64,000 nt of DNA from Metellina segmentata (Eukaryota > Arthropoda > Arachnida > Araneae > Tetragnathidae). The DNA lies in contig OX375878.1 in the NCBI GenBank assembly GCA_947359465.1, positions 82,315,627 to 82,379,626 on the forward strand. The letters are read 5' to 3'. Every line of letters starts with the position of its first letter. The first letter of the stretch is position 1. This document shows, one piece after another, positions 1 through 9,890 of this stretch. Below the pieces are notes generated by a model, which saw only the letters and a list, made by a program, of their open reading frames with translations, did no database searches and was not told the origin of the DNA. The position numbers and the translations under genes were made by a program.

Positions 1-91
1 TTTTCATCCATGATGCTTGCGCGACTGTTTTTAAACTTTTCGAGCCATCCGCAGTCATTCCGTTTCAGCAAAACCCTGTTCCAGTAGTGTG

Positions 92-305
92 CTAAATTCC
101 GATGGTTGGTTTGGGGGTTTTGTGACGCAAAGGACTTATTTGGCCATGCTGTGTCAGACACAAGACATACAACTTCAAGTAAAAGATGCACACGCAATGA
201 AAGTGAGTACTGACTGACACAAAAGAGAGAATTAATAACAGGAAGAATAGAAAACTTGAGAAGTCAAATCTGCACCACTTGAAGGTAGCTAGTGCAGTGG
301 GCATA
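92..305 (-). repeat. SINE family B copy, minus strand
   Basis: On the minus strand this matches the other family B copies. It has a pyrimidine-rich stretch, then the shared core TGTCTTGTGTCTG, then a CATGGCCAAATAAG-like segment, and ends in a CCAACCA-type tail. The tRNA-like head is not clear here, so the copy is probably truncated or decayed at its 5' end. Family B is defined only by comparison of copies within this window. Confidence 0.55.
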
Positions 306-759
306 AGCTCTCTGCCGCGACAGTCCCTCTAACACAGATGGATGAAAGGCCATCGAAGCAACACTGTCTCATATACGCAACATGGCATCACATCTATAAT
401 TTAATGCTGCTGCGTCTACAGATCGTGTCGGTAAAAAGGACCCACCGCAGCTCAGTGGGATTGGTCCATGGAGACTAGTAATTAGTGATCACGCTGAGAA
501 AACATTGACTTGATTGGCCGATTTGGCATCTTATAGCCTCGTTTGGTCATACAATAGGAGTGAAAGTATATTTTTGTAACACCATTGAAAATGGTGAAAT
601 CGCCTAACTCGACTATTATTCCGCTCGGACTAAGATAATTGATCAATGGATGGGTATCTTTTCCCGGCCCGTGAATCAATCAAAGGATGAAGTCCCCATC
701 CAGCAGTTGAAAATTGCCTCAGTGTCACGTTATTACTAGTTTTGGTCACATGATCCTGT
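306..759. other. Unique sequence, no feature seen
   Basis: Mixed-composition DNA. I see no repeat shared with the rest of the window, no convincing reading frame and no RNA gene. Confidence 0.4.
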
Positions 760-1015
760 GCACCCAAAAAAGTTACCATTTGTCGCTCTACTTTTCTATT
801 TCCTCTATGCCAGCAACCTGCGAGTATTGGGTTTCACAGGTTCGATTCCTGTCATTTTTCTTTCTGGATGCATTTCTGTTTTCTGTGTCAGTAAAACTTG
901 TATACGTATGTCCCTTTTCTTCACGTTGCGTGATTACTGCTTAGCGCAGCTTAACCAAATGCGACCCTTACATCATAATAATCAAACCTACCAACCAACC
1001 GTACTGACTTACTGA
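760..1015 (+). repeat. SINE family B copy, plus strand
   Basis: A tRNA-like promoter half is visible, with B-box GGTTCGATTCC near 840. It is followed by the family body (GTGTCAGTAAAACTTG, then a TATGTCC segment) and a tail of CCAACC-type repeats near 990. The same order of blocks recurs at 1440-1650 and 17105-17305 and on the other strand at 31050-31285. The tail is a short tandem motif and not poly-A. Confidence 0.65.
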
Positions 1016-1106
1016 TAGTAATATTTCGACATGAGACTGTCTGTAGTATTTTTTGTGTATATCTGCAAATAAACAATTAACTATAAAATCACGCATGCGT
1101 TTATCA

Positions 1107-1415
1107 GGTAGATAGGTATATAATTAACGTCACAAAAGAGCGACATAACTAGTTATTGGGAAAGGTCCGGGATAAAACCTGAAGGGAAAGAACCGAGGAC
1201 AATGCCATCTAATTTTGAACCACGATCAAATGATGTTACACCTGAGCTGGCATCCGACTCTCCAAACTTAGACCAAGGAGGATATTTGAGGCCACGACAG
1301 ATTTAACGGCTCCAAACGTATACTCCTCTTCGTACATGTCGTTATTTGGTTGGATTCGAACTCGCAATCCTCCGGTTTCTAATCCATTACGCTTCCAAAC
1401 GGGTTACCTCGGACC
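1107..1415 (-). repeat. SINE family A, near full length, with target duplication
   Basis: Minus-strand copy of the commonest repeat in the window. Read on the minus strand it has a tRNA-like head with B-box GAGTTCGAATCC, a body including GTTAAATCTGTCGTGGCCTC and GTGGTTCAAAATTA, the 3' block CCCGGACC, and a tail of ATACCTATCTACCT type. It is flanked by imperfect 13-base direct repeats at 1094-1106 and 1416-1428 (11 of 13 match). This is the signature of LINE-assisted retrotransposition. Confidence 0.8.
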
Positions 1416-1439
1416 CATGCGCGTATCATAATCCCCCAG

Positions 1440-1650
1440 ATCTAAAAAGCCCGACTCTACTCATCGGGTTGGCCTACTGAGCTAGAGACCTCCGAGTTAT
1501 ATGTATAGCAGGTTCAATTCCTGTAACTCATCCTAGATGTATTTGTCTCGTTTGAATCAGTAAAAAATTTCTTAGTGTGTATATCCATTACTCGATGTTT
1601 GTCTTGTTTCTGACGCAGGTATTTGACCCTTGCACCACGAAACTCCACCA
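1440..1650 (+). repeat. SINE family B copy with visible tRNA-like head
   Basis: The head has an A-box-like GGCCTACTGAGCTAGAG near 1470 and a B-box GGTTCAATTCC near 1511. The body carries AATCAGTAAAAAATTTC, a TATATCCATTACTCGATG segment and GTCTTGTTTCTGACGCAG, then ends near a CACCACGAAACTCCACC segment. It is the clearest family B copy here. No functional tRNA is implied, because the cloverleaf does not close well. Confidence 0.65.
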
Positions 1651-1884
1651 GATAACCTGTCTGTCGGCAAAGAGGGAAAGGTCTTCGAAACAAAAGACCG
1701 TGAAAGATTTGTCAAGAAAGTTTACTATGTACAAATAACTGACTCCCAGAGTTATCACAAAATTATCAGAATCTATATAAATAAGAATGGAGTGTTTGTT
1801 TGTACATTCAATATTTTCGACCCATTTCAAGTTTTCTATCCGTTTTGGACCCTTCTGATTCCGAATCCGCCTTTTTCTCGTTTG

Positions 1885-1925
1885 GTGTCTGTCTGTCTGT
1901 CTGTATGTCTGTATGTATGTATGTT
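1885..1925. repeat. TGTC/TGTA tetranucleotide microsatellite
   Basis: Tandem TGTC units pass into TGTA units; related CTGTCTGTCCGTC sequence recurs at about 2023. The strand-specific base runs make open frames on both strands here, but nothing in them resembles a protein domain. Confidence 0.85.
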
Positions 1926-2780
1926 GTGCCCTATACACGTCCACGCGGTTTAACATATTTTCATGAAAATTTGCATACAGTGAGTACTTATCTTCATTTA
2001 GTGAGTGGCATTGGTTGCGAAAGTCTGTCTGTCCGTCTTTCTGTTCTATGCTCAATTTTGTGTTTGTGTGTTTGTGGAGGCATCACATGAATTGTATTCC
2101 AGATATTTGATTGCATTGTATTTCATTTTATACATTATCTATTAGTTTAGTGAATGCAATATTAAACATTTCTTTATTGTTATACTTAGATGAGTTTCAT
2201 GCTAAAACATCTGAGTAAGTATACTTAGATCAACCATAATTTGGTAGTTTTGGAAAAATTGGAATGTCTATTGAATATTACGATTACTTCGATTGCTTTA
2301 CCAGTACTGCTGAAAAAGTAATTATTCTTCAAAAAATTAAATTTTTTAATGGAATTTCAGCTCTAATACTTCATTTATTTCGAGTCTTATTTTTGTTCTT
2401 TGCGCAATGAAAACGATTTCGGAATATTTGAGACAGACGATATTTTTCAACGAGAATGAACAAGATCGCGTGAGCAATGATATTTTCTGTTTCTTCCGCT
2501 CTGAATTAATTTCACATTTCTAAATTTTGTGCACTTTTAGTTGTAAATTGTGGCAATTGTGCGAGATCAAGAGATAAAAATGAATCACACATTAATATCT
2601 TTAGAACAATTTTTCCGACATCTTTTATTTTGTTCTATTTCACTGTTTTCTGTTTTAAATATTTATTATTTTAATAAATGTGTTTTCCTTCTCATCACAC
2701 GCAACAGCACCACAAAGTTTTAGACTTAAAAATGTTAGGTAAGTCAGTGTCAATTTTCAGTAAATTTTAACTGTAGTTAT

Positions 2781-2860
2781 GCCATTATTGAAAGAATAAT
2801 GCCGTTATTTAAAGAATAATGCCGTTATTTAAAGAATAATGCCGTTATTGAAAGAATAGT
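2781..2860. repeat. 20-bp tandem repeat, four units
   Basis: Four consecutive 20-base units of the form GCCGTTATTTAAAGAATAAT begin at 2781, 2801, 2821 and 2841. The middle two are identical, and the first and last differ by two or three bases. Confidence 0.95.
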
Positions 2861-3508
2861 AATGTTTAAAAATCCAAACTAGAACTTTTTCCAACATTAA
2901 AAAATTTGCTGTAATGTTGGTTCGACAAGTCGTTTGACAAATCGTTGTAATGACAGGAGAAGATTGCAAAATTTCACAATATCGCATACCGGAGGCAAGA
3001 GTGCCACAAGTAAAAAAATAATATTGTTTTGTTAACTATGAGTGCGAGAGCACTCGCCGTAAATCGTAATTTTAATTAATTGAGTTGAACATAAAAAGTA
3101 CTTAAGAAAGGGAATTCCAAATCTCCCTCAAAATCGTCTTTTATAATAGTAACCTTAGTATCACCTTTCGTCATTTTGTAGCTTTGTCATACAGAAATTG
3201 TGCGATGTATGTGAAATGTATTACATGAATAGATATGCATGTGAAGGATTTGTGTCCAAAGTAAGTTGTAGAAAATATGAAGATGGCGAAAGGTGTTAAA
3301 ATAAATTTTTATTCTATAAAAAACGTAAGTCATTATATATTTTGATTATCTCTTCAATCTAGAGTAAACTAATTCAAACCGAGTAAGGTCGGGTATTTTG
3401 CTAGTAAAGTCATAAATCGGTGAATAGATTATTTTCAATCCTTGCTTGATGAATCTTTCGGTGGTATTTTATGCAGCTTAAAATTCACTAAGTAGATAGT
3501 TGCCGAGT
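2861..3508. other. AT-rich unique sequence
   Basis: AT-rich DNA without shared repeats or a credible coding frame. The stretch 2100-2780 upstream is similar. Confidence 0.4.
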
Positions 3509-3744
3509 TTAACCCTTCAGGTTGTTTTCTTGACGAAGCATATCATCATTGGGAAAACTGACCGGATCTGATACCTTGTCATCAGAAAAAACCGACTTGA
3601 TTTCGATCTCGTCATCATGAAAAATCGACCAAACCTTAATACAGAATTCAATCGGCATTTTTGATAACAAGGTATCATGTCATTAACAAGATATTTATGA
3701 TGCTGAAGGATAAGATATATCTTCGAAATTCATTAGAGGGTTAA
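3509..3744. mobile_element. TTAA-flanked non-autonomous element (TTAA family)
   Basis: The segment is bounded by TTAA at 3509-3512 and 3741-3744. The ends read TTAA-CCCTTCAGG and AGAGGG-TTAA, so CCCT/AGGG termini sit directly inside the TTAA. TTAA target duplication with CCCT-type ends is characteristic of piggyBac-superfamily elements. The interior has repeated GATCTGATACC and TCTCGTCATCA segments like other members at 15.2, 21.7, 23.5, 34, 35 and 38 kb. No transposase is present, so the superfamily assignment is inferred from the ends only. Confidence 0.55.
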
Positions 3745-4179
3745 TCCTTATTGCACTTCAAGGACTTGTGCATGATTTCACGTGCCAGTGCGGTAGGTTT
3801 ACGTTACACCTCACATGCATACATACATATTATAGACACAACTATTTTCATAGACAAGCAAAACATTTATTCTAGATAAACAAACATCTATGATTTAACC
3901 ACAGATTGTAATGAAAAACTTTTCGATCCCGAAAATAGCACTCTAACCACAGGGACTAATGGGACAGCTATCTTTTACCAGCAGTAATGGTAACATGAAG
4001 TACAGTAACTTTTCTTTATTTCGTATGAGCTGTTTCGTTGCTAATAATTCTGGTTTTTGATACAGAATCGGTCCACATTTACTCTGAGAATCAAGATTTC
4101 CTCTGCGAATAGAAAGTTTCAGTAAAAGTATTCACAAGGAAGTAATTTCGTAACCAACACTTCCATTTCAGAAATCAAA

Positions 4180-4830
4180 ACAAATCCTAAAAACAATTTG
4201 AATACGCCGCAACGGACACGCAGTTTGCTTCATTCGCAAGGAATTAACCGCAAACGCCAACAGAAAAACTTTTTCAATCAACAGCCCCAATCTCCTGTGG
4301 AATTTTGAATCACTGCCCTGCACTCTCACCATAATTACGAGATAATCAGAAAACAGTGCTTCATCGAACTCAGGTATTTCATCGGCCGATCTCGGTTCCA
4401 CCAGACACAATCACTTGCTCACTAAAATCAATAGAAAACCATGACCACCACAATAAAGAAGGAACCAACGCCAGCAAAAAGAGCAGATTGATGGCATTTT
4501 TGTGAGTGTTTTTTCCTGCTGTGCGCGGTCTTGGAACTAAACTCCGACGTAACACACCCACTAAAAAACAAACAGAAGAGAAAGTCAGTCACCCAGTCTT
4601 TGCGAGTCATTAGCCCCCATCCTATGCCCTCCTTCGCTGAAATAATAATAAAAACAACGGCAGAGAAGGGGGCGGGGAAAAGAAAAGAACAAAATGAACC
4701 AATGAGCAGTTGACAATGGCACTGTCATTAGACACAAAAATCGCCGCAGCTCTTCGTTCAGCGCAGCTGGCGGGGATAACGCTGCGTCTCACTTTTTCTT
4801 TCATTTATTTATTTATTCTTTCCTTTTTTT
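4180..4830. other. GC-richer, repeat-poor island
   Basis: Base composition rises relative to the flanks, and no window repeat family is present. Short open frames exist on both strands but lack recognisable domains. It could be conserved regulatory DNA or an unrecognised exon; the sequence alone does not decide. Confidence 0.35.
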
Positions 4831-5498
4831 AGATTTTGTTGCGCCATTTTTTTTGTTCAAACCCGCCATCCATTATTTCTCTAGTTGTGGTGGCATCATA
4901 GCTGGATTTTTCGCCACAAACGCTATCGTGATGGGGAAATGGTGGGAAAAGATTGTCGGTAAGCTATATGGGTTGGAGGGTGTTATGTCTTCATTTTTTT
5001 CGTTCATAAATTGTTATAGAGGCAGGTGCGGAATTCTGGAGTGGTTTTAAGAGAATATTAACAGCTTCCACAATTATGACATTAAAGTGATGGGGAAAAG
5101 CATTTTTTCTGACGGAAATTAGAGCGCATTCCGTTGTAATGCGTCATATTGTCATTCTTTATTTCTTTCAAAGTAATGGGATTGTTCCTGGGATAAGTTC
5201 TAGGGTGTATGAATTTCTTTTTGAGTATATATATTTAACATTATGATGGAAGACCAGACATGAATAAATTTAAACTCGATCATTTTTATGAAAGAGATTA
5301 ACTTTTAGTCGTCAATCGAGTTGTGACCAAGTCACATTACAGAAGACATCTTAACTTTGAGCTCTTTACATGATGACTTCCACGACCAGATTATCTTCAT
5401 TATACGTCTACCTAGCTGCGATGTAAACTAAGACAGCTTGGGAAAATTTTTACATTTATCTCTGACACAGCAATATTCAAACGGAAAGTAGTTCGCAG

Positions 5499-5688
5499 AT
5501 AGGTAGTTAGTTAACGTCGCACTTGGGAAAAACAATGGACTATTGGCAACGGTCTGGGATCAATCCTAAAATAAAAGATTCAATTTCAACGTCTCGTAAT
5601 AGTGAACCATGGCCTTTTGTTTTATTCGAGCTGGCAACTTTCCAACTGCTAGTCTGTTATTCATCCAACCAGGCTTCCACGACCCATG
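5499..5688 (-). repeat. SINE A fragment inside first duplicate unit
   Basis: Minus-strand family A sequence from the tail (GTAGTTAGTTAACGTCGCAC) through the CGGTCTGGGATCAATCC block to a degenerate head near ACTTTCCAACTGCTAGTC. The middle of the body is missing compared with the copy at 1107-1415. The same shortened form sits at the matching place of the second duplicate unit, so the deletion predates the duplication. Confidence 0.65.
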
Positions 5689-5939
5689 GGATTCATAGCA
5701 CTGCTTTATATACTAAATTATATTTCAAATTATTTTTTCGGGGATACCTCTTTGAAATCAGAATAGTACTCGTGGACGTACATGAAAGTGTAGCGTTACG
5801 AAAGCATTCCAATTATTTTGCATTCAGATTTCAGAACTATAAGATGATTTCCACGACTAGCTGCGATGTAAACTAAGAGAGCCTGGGAAAGTTTTAACAA
5901 TTAGTGCTGACACAGCAATATTCAAATGGAAAGCAGTTC

Positions 5940-6131
5940 GTAGGTAGGTAGTTAATTAACGTCGAACTTGGGTGAAACAATAGACTATTGGCAACAGTCC
6001 GAGATCTATCCCAAAAGGAAAGATTCAAGAACGTCTCGCAATAGGGAACCACGGTCTTTTTTTTTATTCGAGTTCGCAACTTTCCAATTGCTAATCTGTT
6101 ATTCATATCCAACCAGGCTTTTTCGACCCGT
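5940..6131 (-). repeat. SINE A fragment inside second duplicate unit
   Basis: Paralogue of the fragment in the first duplicate unit, beginning with the tail GTAGGTAGGTAGTTAATTAA on this strand. It has the same internal deletion. Confidence 0.65.
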
Positions 6132-6179
6132 GAGATTCATAGCACTGCTTTTTATACTAAATTATATTTCAAATTATTT

Positions 6180-6500
6180 CCGGTATAGTGGTTAAGGTGT
6201 TAGCCTCTAGATCGGAAGGTTCCTGGTTCGAATCCGGGTACGGGCATGGATGTTTGTAAGCGTATGGTGTAGAGGCGGCTGGTGCACCTTAAATCTGTCG
6301 TGGCCGAAAGTCCTCACGTTGGGTTGGCGTGGAAGTTTGGAGAGTGGGGTGCCAGCTCAGGTGTTGCTTCGTCATCTGACCGTGGTTCAAAATTACGAGG
6401 TGTTGTCCTCGGATCTTTCCCTCAAGGGACTGATCCCGGACCGTCGTCAATAGCCCGTTGTGTTGCTCTAGTACGACGTTAACTAAAATTACCATTACCA
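6180..6500 (+). repeat. SINE A body with a different tRNA-like head, perfect target duplication
   Basis: The 321-base insertion is flanked by perfect 11-base direct repeats TCAAATTATTT (6169-6179 and 6501-6511). The head shows an A-box-like TAGTGGTTAAGG and an exact B-box GGTTCGAATCC at about 6227. The body is typical family A (GCACCTTAAATCTGTCGTGG to CCCGGACCGTCG), and the tail is ATTACC-like. The head differs from that of other family A copies but resembles the fragment near 18000. The perfect flanks suggest a fairly recent insertion. Confidence 0.85.
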
Positions 6501-6782
6501 TCAAATTATTTTTACGTGAATACCTCTTTAAAATCAGAAAGTACTCATGGATCTGCATGAAAGTTACGAAGAAAACTCGTGGACCTACGAAAGCATTCCA
6601 ACTATTTTGTGTTAAGATTTCCGAACTAGAAGAAGAATCCAGAAGGTTAATAAAGCGTCGTATAAACAGAGGATGTCTATAACTGACATCACCTCTGGAT
6701 TGGGTGCGGAGGAACGGATTTGGAGCAGGTGGTTTGCAATACGTCGAAATTCAATAGTGTTGAACGACATTTAGGTCAGTAT

Positions 6783-7435
6783 TAGGGATGCGACATCGAT
6801 GTCGATGTTTTTAAAAAAACATCGATGTATTTAAAATCGATGTATTGGAGTCGATGTTTTTGTAACATCGATGTTTATACTTGTCGATATTTTTACGTTG
6901 TCGATGTTTTATTTTTAAATAAAAAAAGTACCGTTACAAAAATTTGAAAAATAACCAAGTAGATAATTTTTATAATCAGCTAACTGAACATACTTTTTGA
7001 TCAAAGTGGCCAAGGGTGAAGGGTCTGAAATATAAAGATGCGACATCGATGTTTTATAAAAATTATAAAAAACATCAATGATTATAAAAACATCGATGTT
7101 TTATTTTTAAAAAAACATCGATGTATTGGAGCCAATGTCGCATTGCTAGTTGCTAAACCAGTTTTAAAAAATGGGGAAAAAAGTTTAAATACACTGAATG
7201 TTAAAAACATCGATGGTTTGGGGGCGATGTACTATCAACATCGATGTTTTAATTTTGAACATCGAAGTTTTGCTGTCGCTGTGGCATCACTAGTTGCTAA
7301 ACCAGTTTTAAAAAATTGGTGAAAAAGTTTAAATACACTGAGTTTTAAAAACATCGATGTTTTGGTTGCGATGTATAATATACATCAATGTTTTAATTTT
7401 GAACATCGATGTTTGGTGTCGATGTCGCATCTCTA
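6783..7435. mobile_element. hAT-like non-autonomous element with ATCGAT palindrome modules
   Basis: The element is bounded by perfect 8-base direct repeats GTCAGTAT (6775-6782 and 7436-7443). Its ends are TAGGGATGCGACATCGA and, inverted, TAGAGATGCGACATCGA. An 8-bp target duplication and TAGGGATG-type ends are features of the hAT superfamily. The interior holds no transposase. It is a run of ACATCGATGT palindromes and AT-rich spacers, with internal modules ending in GTCGCATnnCTAG followed by a GTTGCTAAACCAG block (near 7149 and 7292). Confidence 0.75.
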
Positions 7436-7514
7436 GTCAGTATGTGTAACTTTGTATTGAGTGAAGTGATAACTGCGTAATTGACGTCAATTCAAAGAGC
7501 TTCCAAACTACTCT

Positions 7515-7593
7515 ATCGTTGGGATTAGTCCCGGACCGATGTCACTAACCCGTTATGTTGCTCCAGTACGACGTTAATTAAAATACCTACTTA
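7515..7593 (+). repeat. 5'-truncated SINE A with perfect 12-bp target duplication
   Basis: Only the last 79 bases of family A are present (GGGATTAGTCCCGGACC through GACGTTAATTAAAATACC and tail). They are flanked by perfect repeats CCAAACTACTCT at 7503-7514 and 7594-7605. A 5' truncation with a retained 3' end is what reverse transcription primed at the target predicts. Confidence 0.85.
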
Positions 7594-7605
7594 CCAAACT
7601 ACTCT

Positions 7606-8900
7606 AAAATTACAGGTCTTTAATCGATAAAAGTTTCCTTCAGCATTAATGTCAAACTGCCCTTTAAATAGTTCAAACTGTAAATAAATTGTTGAATCTT
7701 CACATTTGCTTCATTCATTGCACAATCAAGACCTGGATAGGTCAGATATTGGATTGTACCTTCAAGTCAAATCTACGGTTTGTGTCCTCGATACAACCTT
7801 CCAATTTTGTTTAGGAATGAATAAGCTAACCACAAAAAGTTTAATACGACATTATTGTAGGCTATCTTTATCTTCAATCATCAGTCTCTTCAGAAAAATA
7901 TACTGTCCTGATCTAGAGTTGAGGAATACATTTATTCCATAGTAACCCAAATAGTTAACCACAGTTAGGCCATTACTTTTATGAGAAAGCAGATCAGCAT
8001 TTTTCGTCCTTGCACAGTTCTGTTAGAACTTAGTTCATCGAATCTCGTGAATTGCTGAAACACCGAAACTATTCAATAAACATCGATTTCATTATAATTT
8101 TTATTCTCGACCAGTTCTACATATGTCTATGTTACTAAATCGGCAGACATTTCAAGGAAACCTAACAGTAATGCAAAACAAATTTCAGAAATTACTATAT
8201 TGTTTCTTTTGAGACAATTTCCGAAAAGAGTTTTACAAACTGGACAAATATGGAAGAGAAGTATAAACAGTTATCCAAGCTTTGAAATAAATATGGCGTA
8301 AAAAGACTCTCAAGTCCGTAATGAAATTTTAAATACGAAATAAAATTCCTTTAAATGCAAAACAAAAACGTATAGAAATATGCATAAAAATTTAATTTTT
8401 AAATGAAAATGGTTCTTGAAAGTTATATATCGTCTGCCAACTTATTTTCAAATAGACAACTTATCTACATTTTAGAAAAAAATACTGTCTTTGAATTTTT
8501 TTTCCCCTTTTCAGTAAGTTACTCATATTTAAGAGTCTTTACGCTATTCATGATTTATGGTATACGAATACATAAAAGTCCCATGATAGTTTTTTAAGAA
8601 AGTCAAAAAGTAAATATCTAAAACGAAATCCTATGGATGAGAGAAGTAACTGAAAGTATGAAACAGAAAGCTCATAAAAAGCGCTTTAGTGTGAAATCCT
8701 TGCGTACGTTTTACTTTCCTGACAAAGACAAAGTTTAAACATTCACTTCCATAAACGCAGACTCGTAAAAGTACAATAAATCATAGACGTATTAATAACT
8801 CTCAATATTAGTTTAAATAATTCGTGAAGCACGTGATATTTCAATGAATAAACGCAGTCCTTGAAATTTACTGGTTAGTCACATTACATTTTATTAAATG
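7606..8900. other. AT-rich unique sequence, no gene seen
   Basis: Strongly AT-rich, with no repeat shared across the window and no coding frame above background. Nothing further can be supported. Confidence 0.4.
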
Positions 8901-9022
8901 TAGGTAGGTATTTAACTGACGTCACACTAAAACAACATAACGGGTTTTGATCGAGTATCCTGGATCATACGGGAAAGGAAATATCCAGACATAATTTTGA
9001 ATCATGGTCAGATGAAGAGATA
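8901..9022 (-). repeat. SINE A 3' fragment, minus strand
   Basis: Starts with the tail complement TAGGTAGGTATTTAACTGACG, continues through ATAACGGG, GAAAGGAAATATCC and TTTTGAATCATGGTCAGATG, and stops inside the body. It is truncated at the 5' end of the SINE and diverged. Confidence 0.65.
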
Positions 9023-9104
9023 TCTCGTCGAAACTACTTGAAGTGTAAGTCCCTCGATGTTCGAATCTTCATAGCACATGTATTGCGTTCTACGAGTGCG
9101 AATT

Positions 9105-9882
9105 AGGGATGGGACATCGATGTTTTTAAAAATACATCGATGTATTGGAGTCGATGTTTTTGTAACATCAATGTTTATTTTTGCCGATGGTTTTACGTTG
9201 TCGATGTTTTATTTTTAAATGAAAAAAGTATCGTTATAAAAATTTTAAAATTAACAAAGTAGCATAAATTTTATAATCAGCAAATTGAACATACTTATAG
9301 ACTAAAGTGGCCAAGAGTGAAGGGCCTAAAAAGTAGGGATGCGACATCGATGTCGATGTTTTCAAAACATTGATGTTTTATAAAAACATCGATGTATTGG
9401 AGCCGATGTCGCATCACTAGTTAAACTAGCTAAACCAGTTTTAAGAAATGGGGAAAAAAGTTTAAATACACTGAATTTTAAAAACATCGATGGTTTTGGT
9501 GCGATGAATGTATTATCAACATCGATGTTTTAATTTTGAACATTGAAGTTTTAATTTTGAACATTGAAGTTTTAATTTTGAACATCGAATTTTCAAAACA
9601 TCGATGTTTTGCTGTCGATGTTGCATGACTCGTTGCTAAACCAGTTTTAAGAAATGGAGGGAAAGTTTAAATACACTGAATTTTATAAACATCGATGTTT
9701 TGCTGTCGATGTAGCATTACTAGTTGGTGAACAGTTTTAAGAAATAGGTGGAAAAAGTTTAAATACACTGAATTTTAAAAACATCGATGTTTTTGGGTTG
9801 ACGTATTATCAACATCGATGTTTTAATTTTGAACATCGATGTTTCAAAACATCAATGTTTTGCTGTCGATGTCGCATCCCTA
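9105..9882. mobile_element. Second hAT-like palindrome-rich element
   Basis: Same family as the element at 6783. The ends are TAGGGATGGGACATCGATG and, inverted, TAGGGATGCGACATCGACAG. The flanks are GTGCGAAT (9097-9104) and GTGTGAAT (9883-9890), an 8-base duplication with one mismatch. The interior carries more modules than the first copy. It includes an internal 86-base unit (9334-9419) with its own complete TAGGGATGCGAC and GTCGCATCACTA ends. No coding capacity is visible. Confidence 0.75.
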
Positions 9883-9890
9883 GTGTGAAT

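Larger units (their letters stand above)
5412..6633. repeat. 445-bp tandem duplication, second copy interrupted by a SINE
   Basis: A 445-base unit starts with CTAGCTGCGATGTAAACTAAG at 5412 and restarts at 5857 with the same sequence. Both units contain a minus-strand SINE A fragment, then a CATAGCACTGCTTT segment, TATTTCAAATTATTT, and GAAAGCATTCCAA. In the second unit a 321-base SINE and its target duplication separate TTCAAATTATTT from the continuation, so the first unit serves as an empty site. Confidence 0.85.

Noticed and set aside
6180..6250. Functional tRNA gene
   Set aside because: A- and B-box motifs are present, but the acceptor stem does not pair properly and the sequence continues into a SINE body with target duplications.
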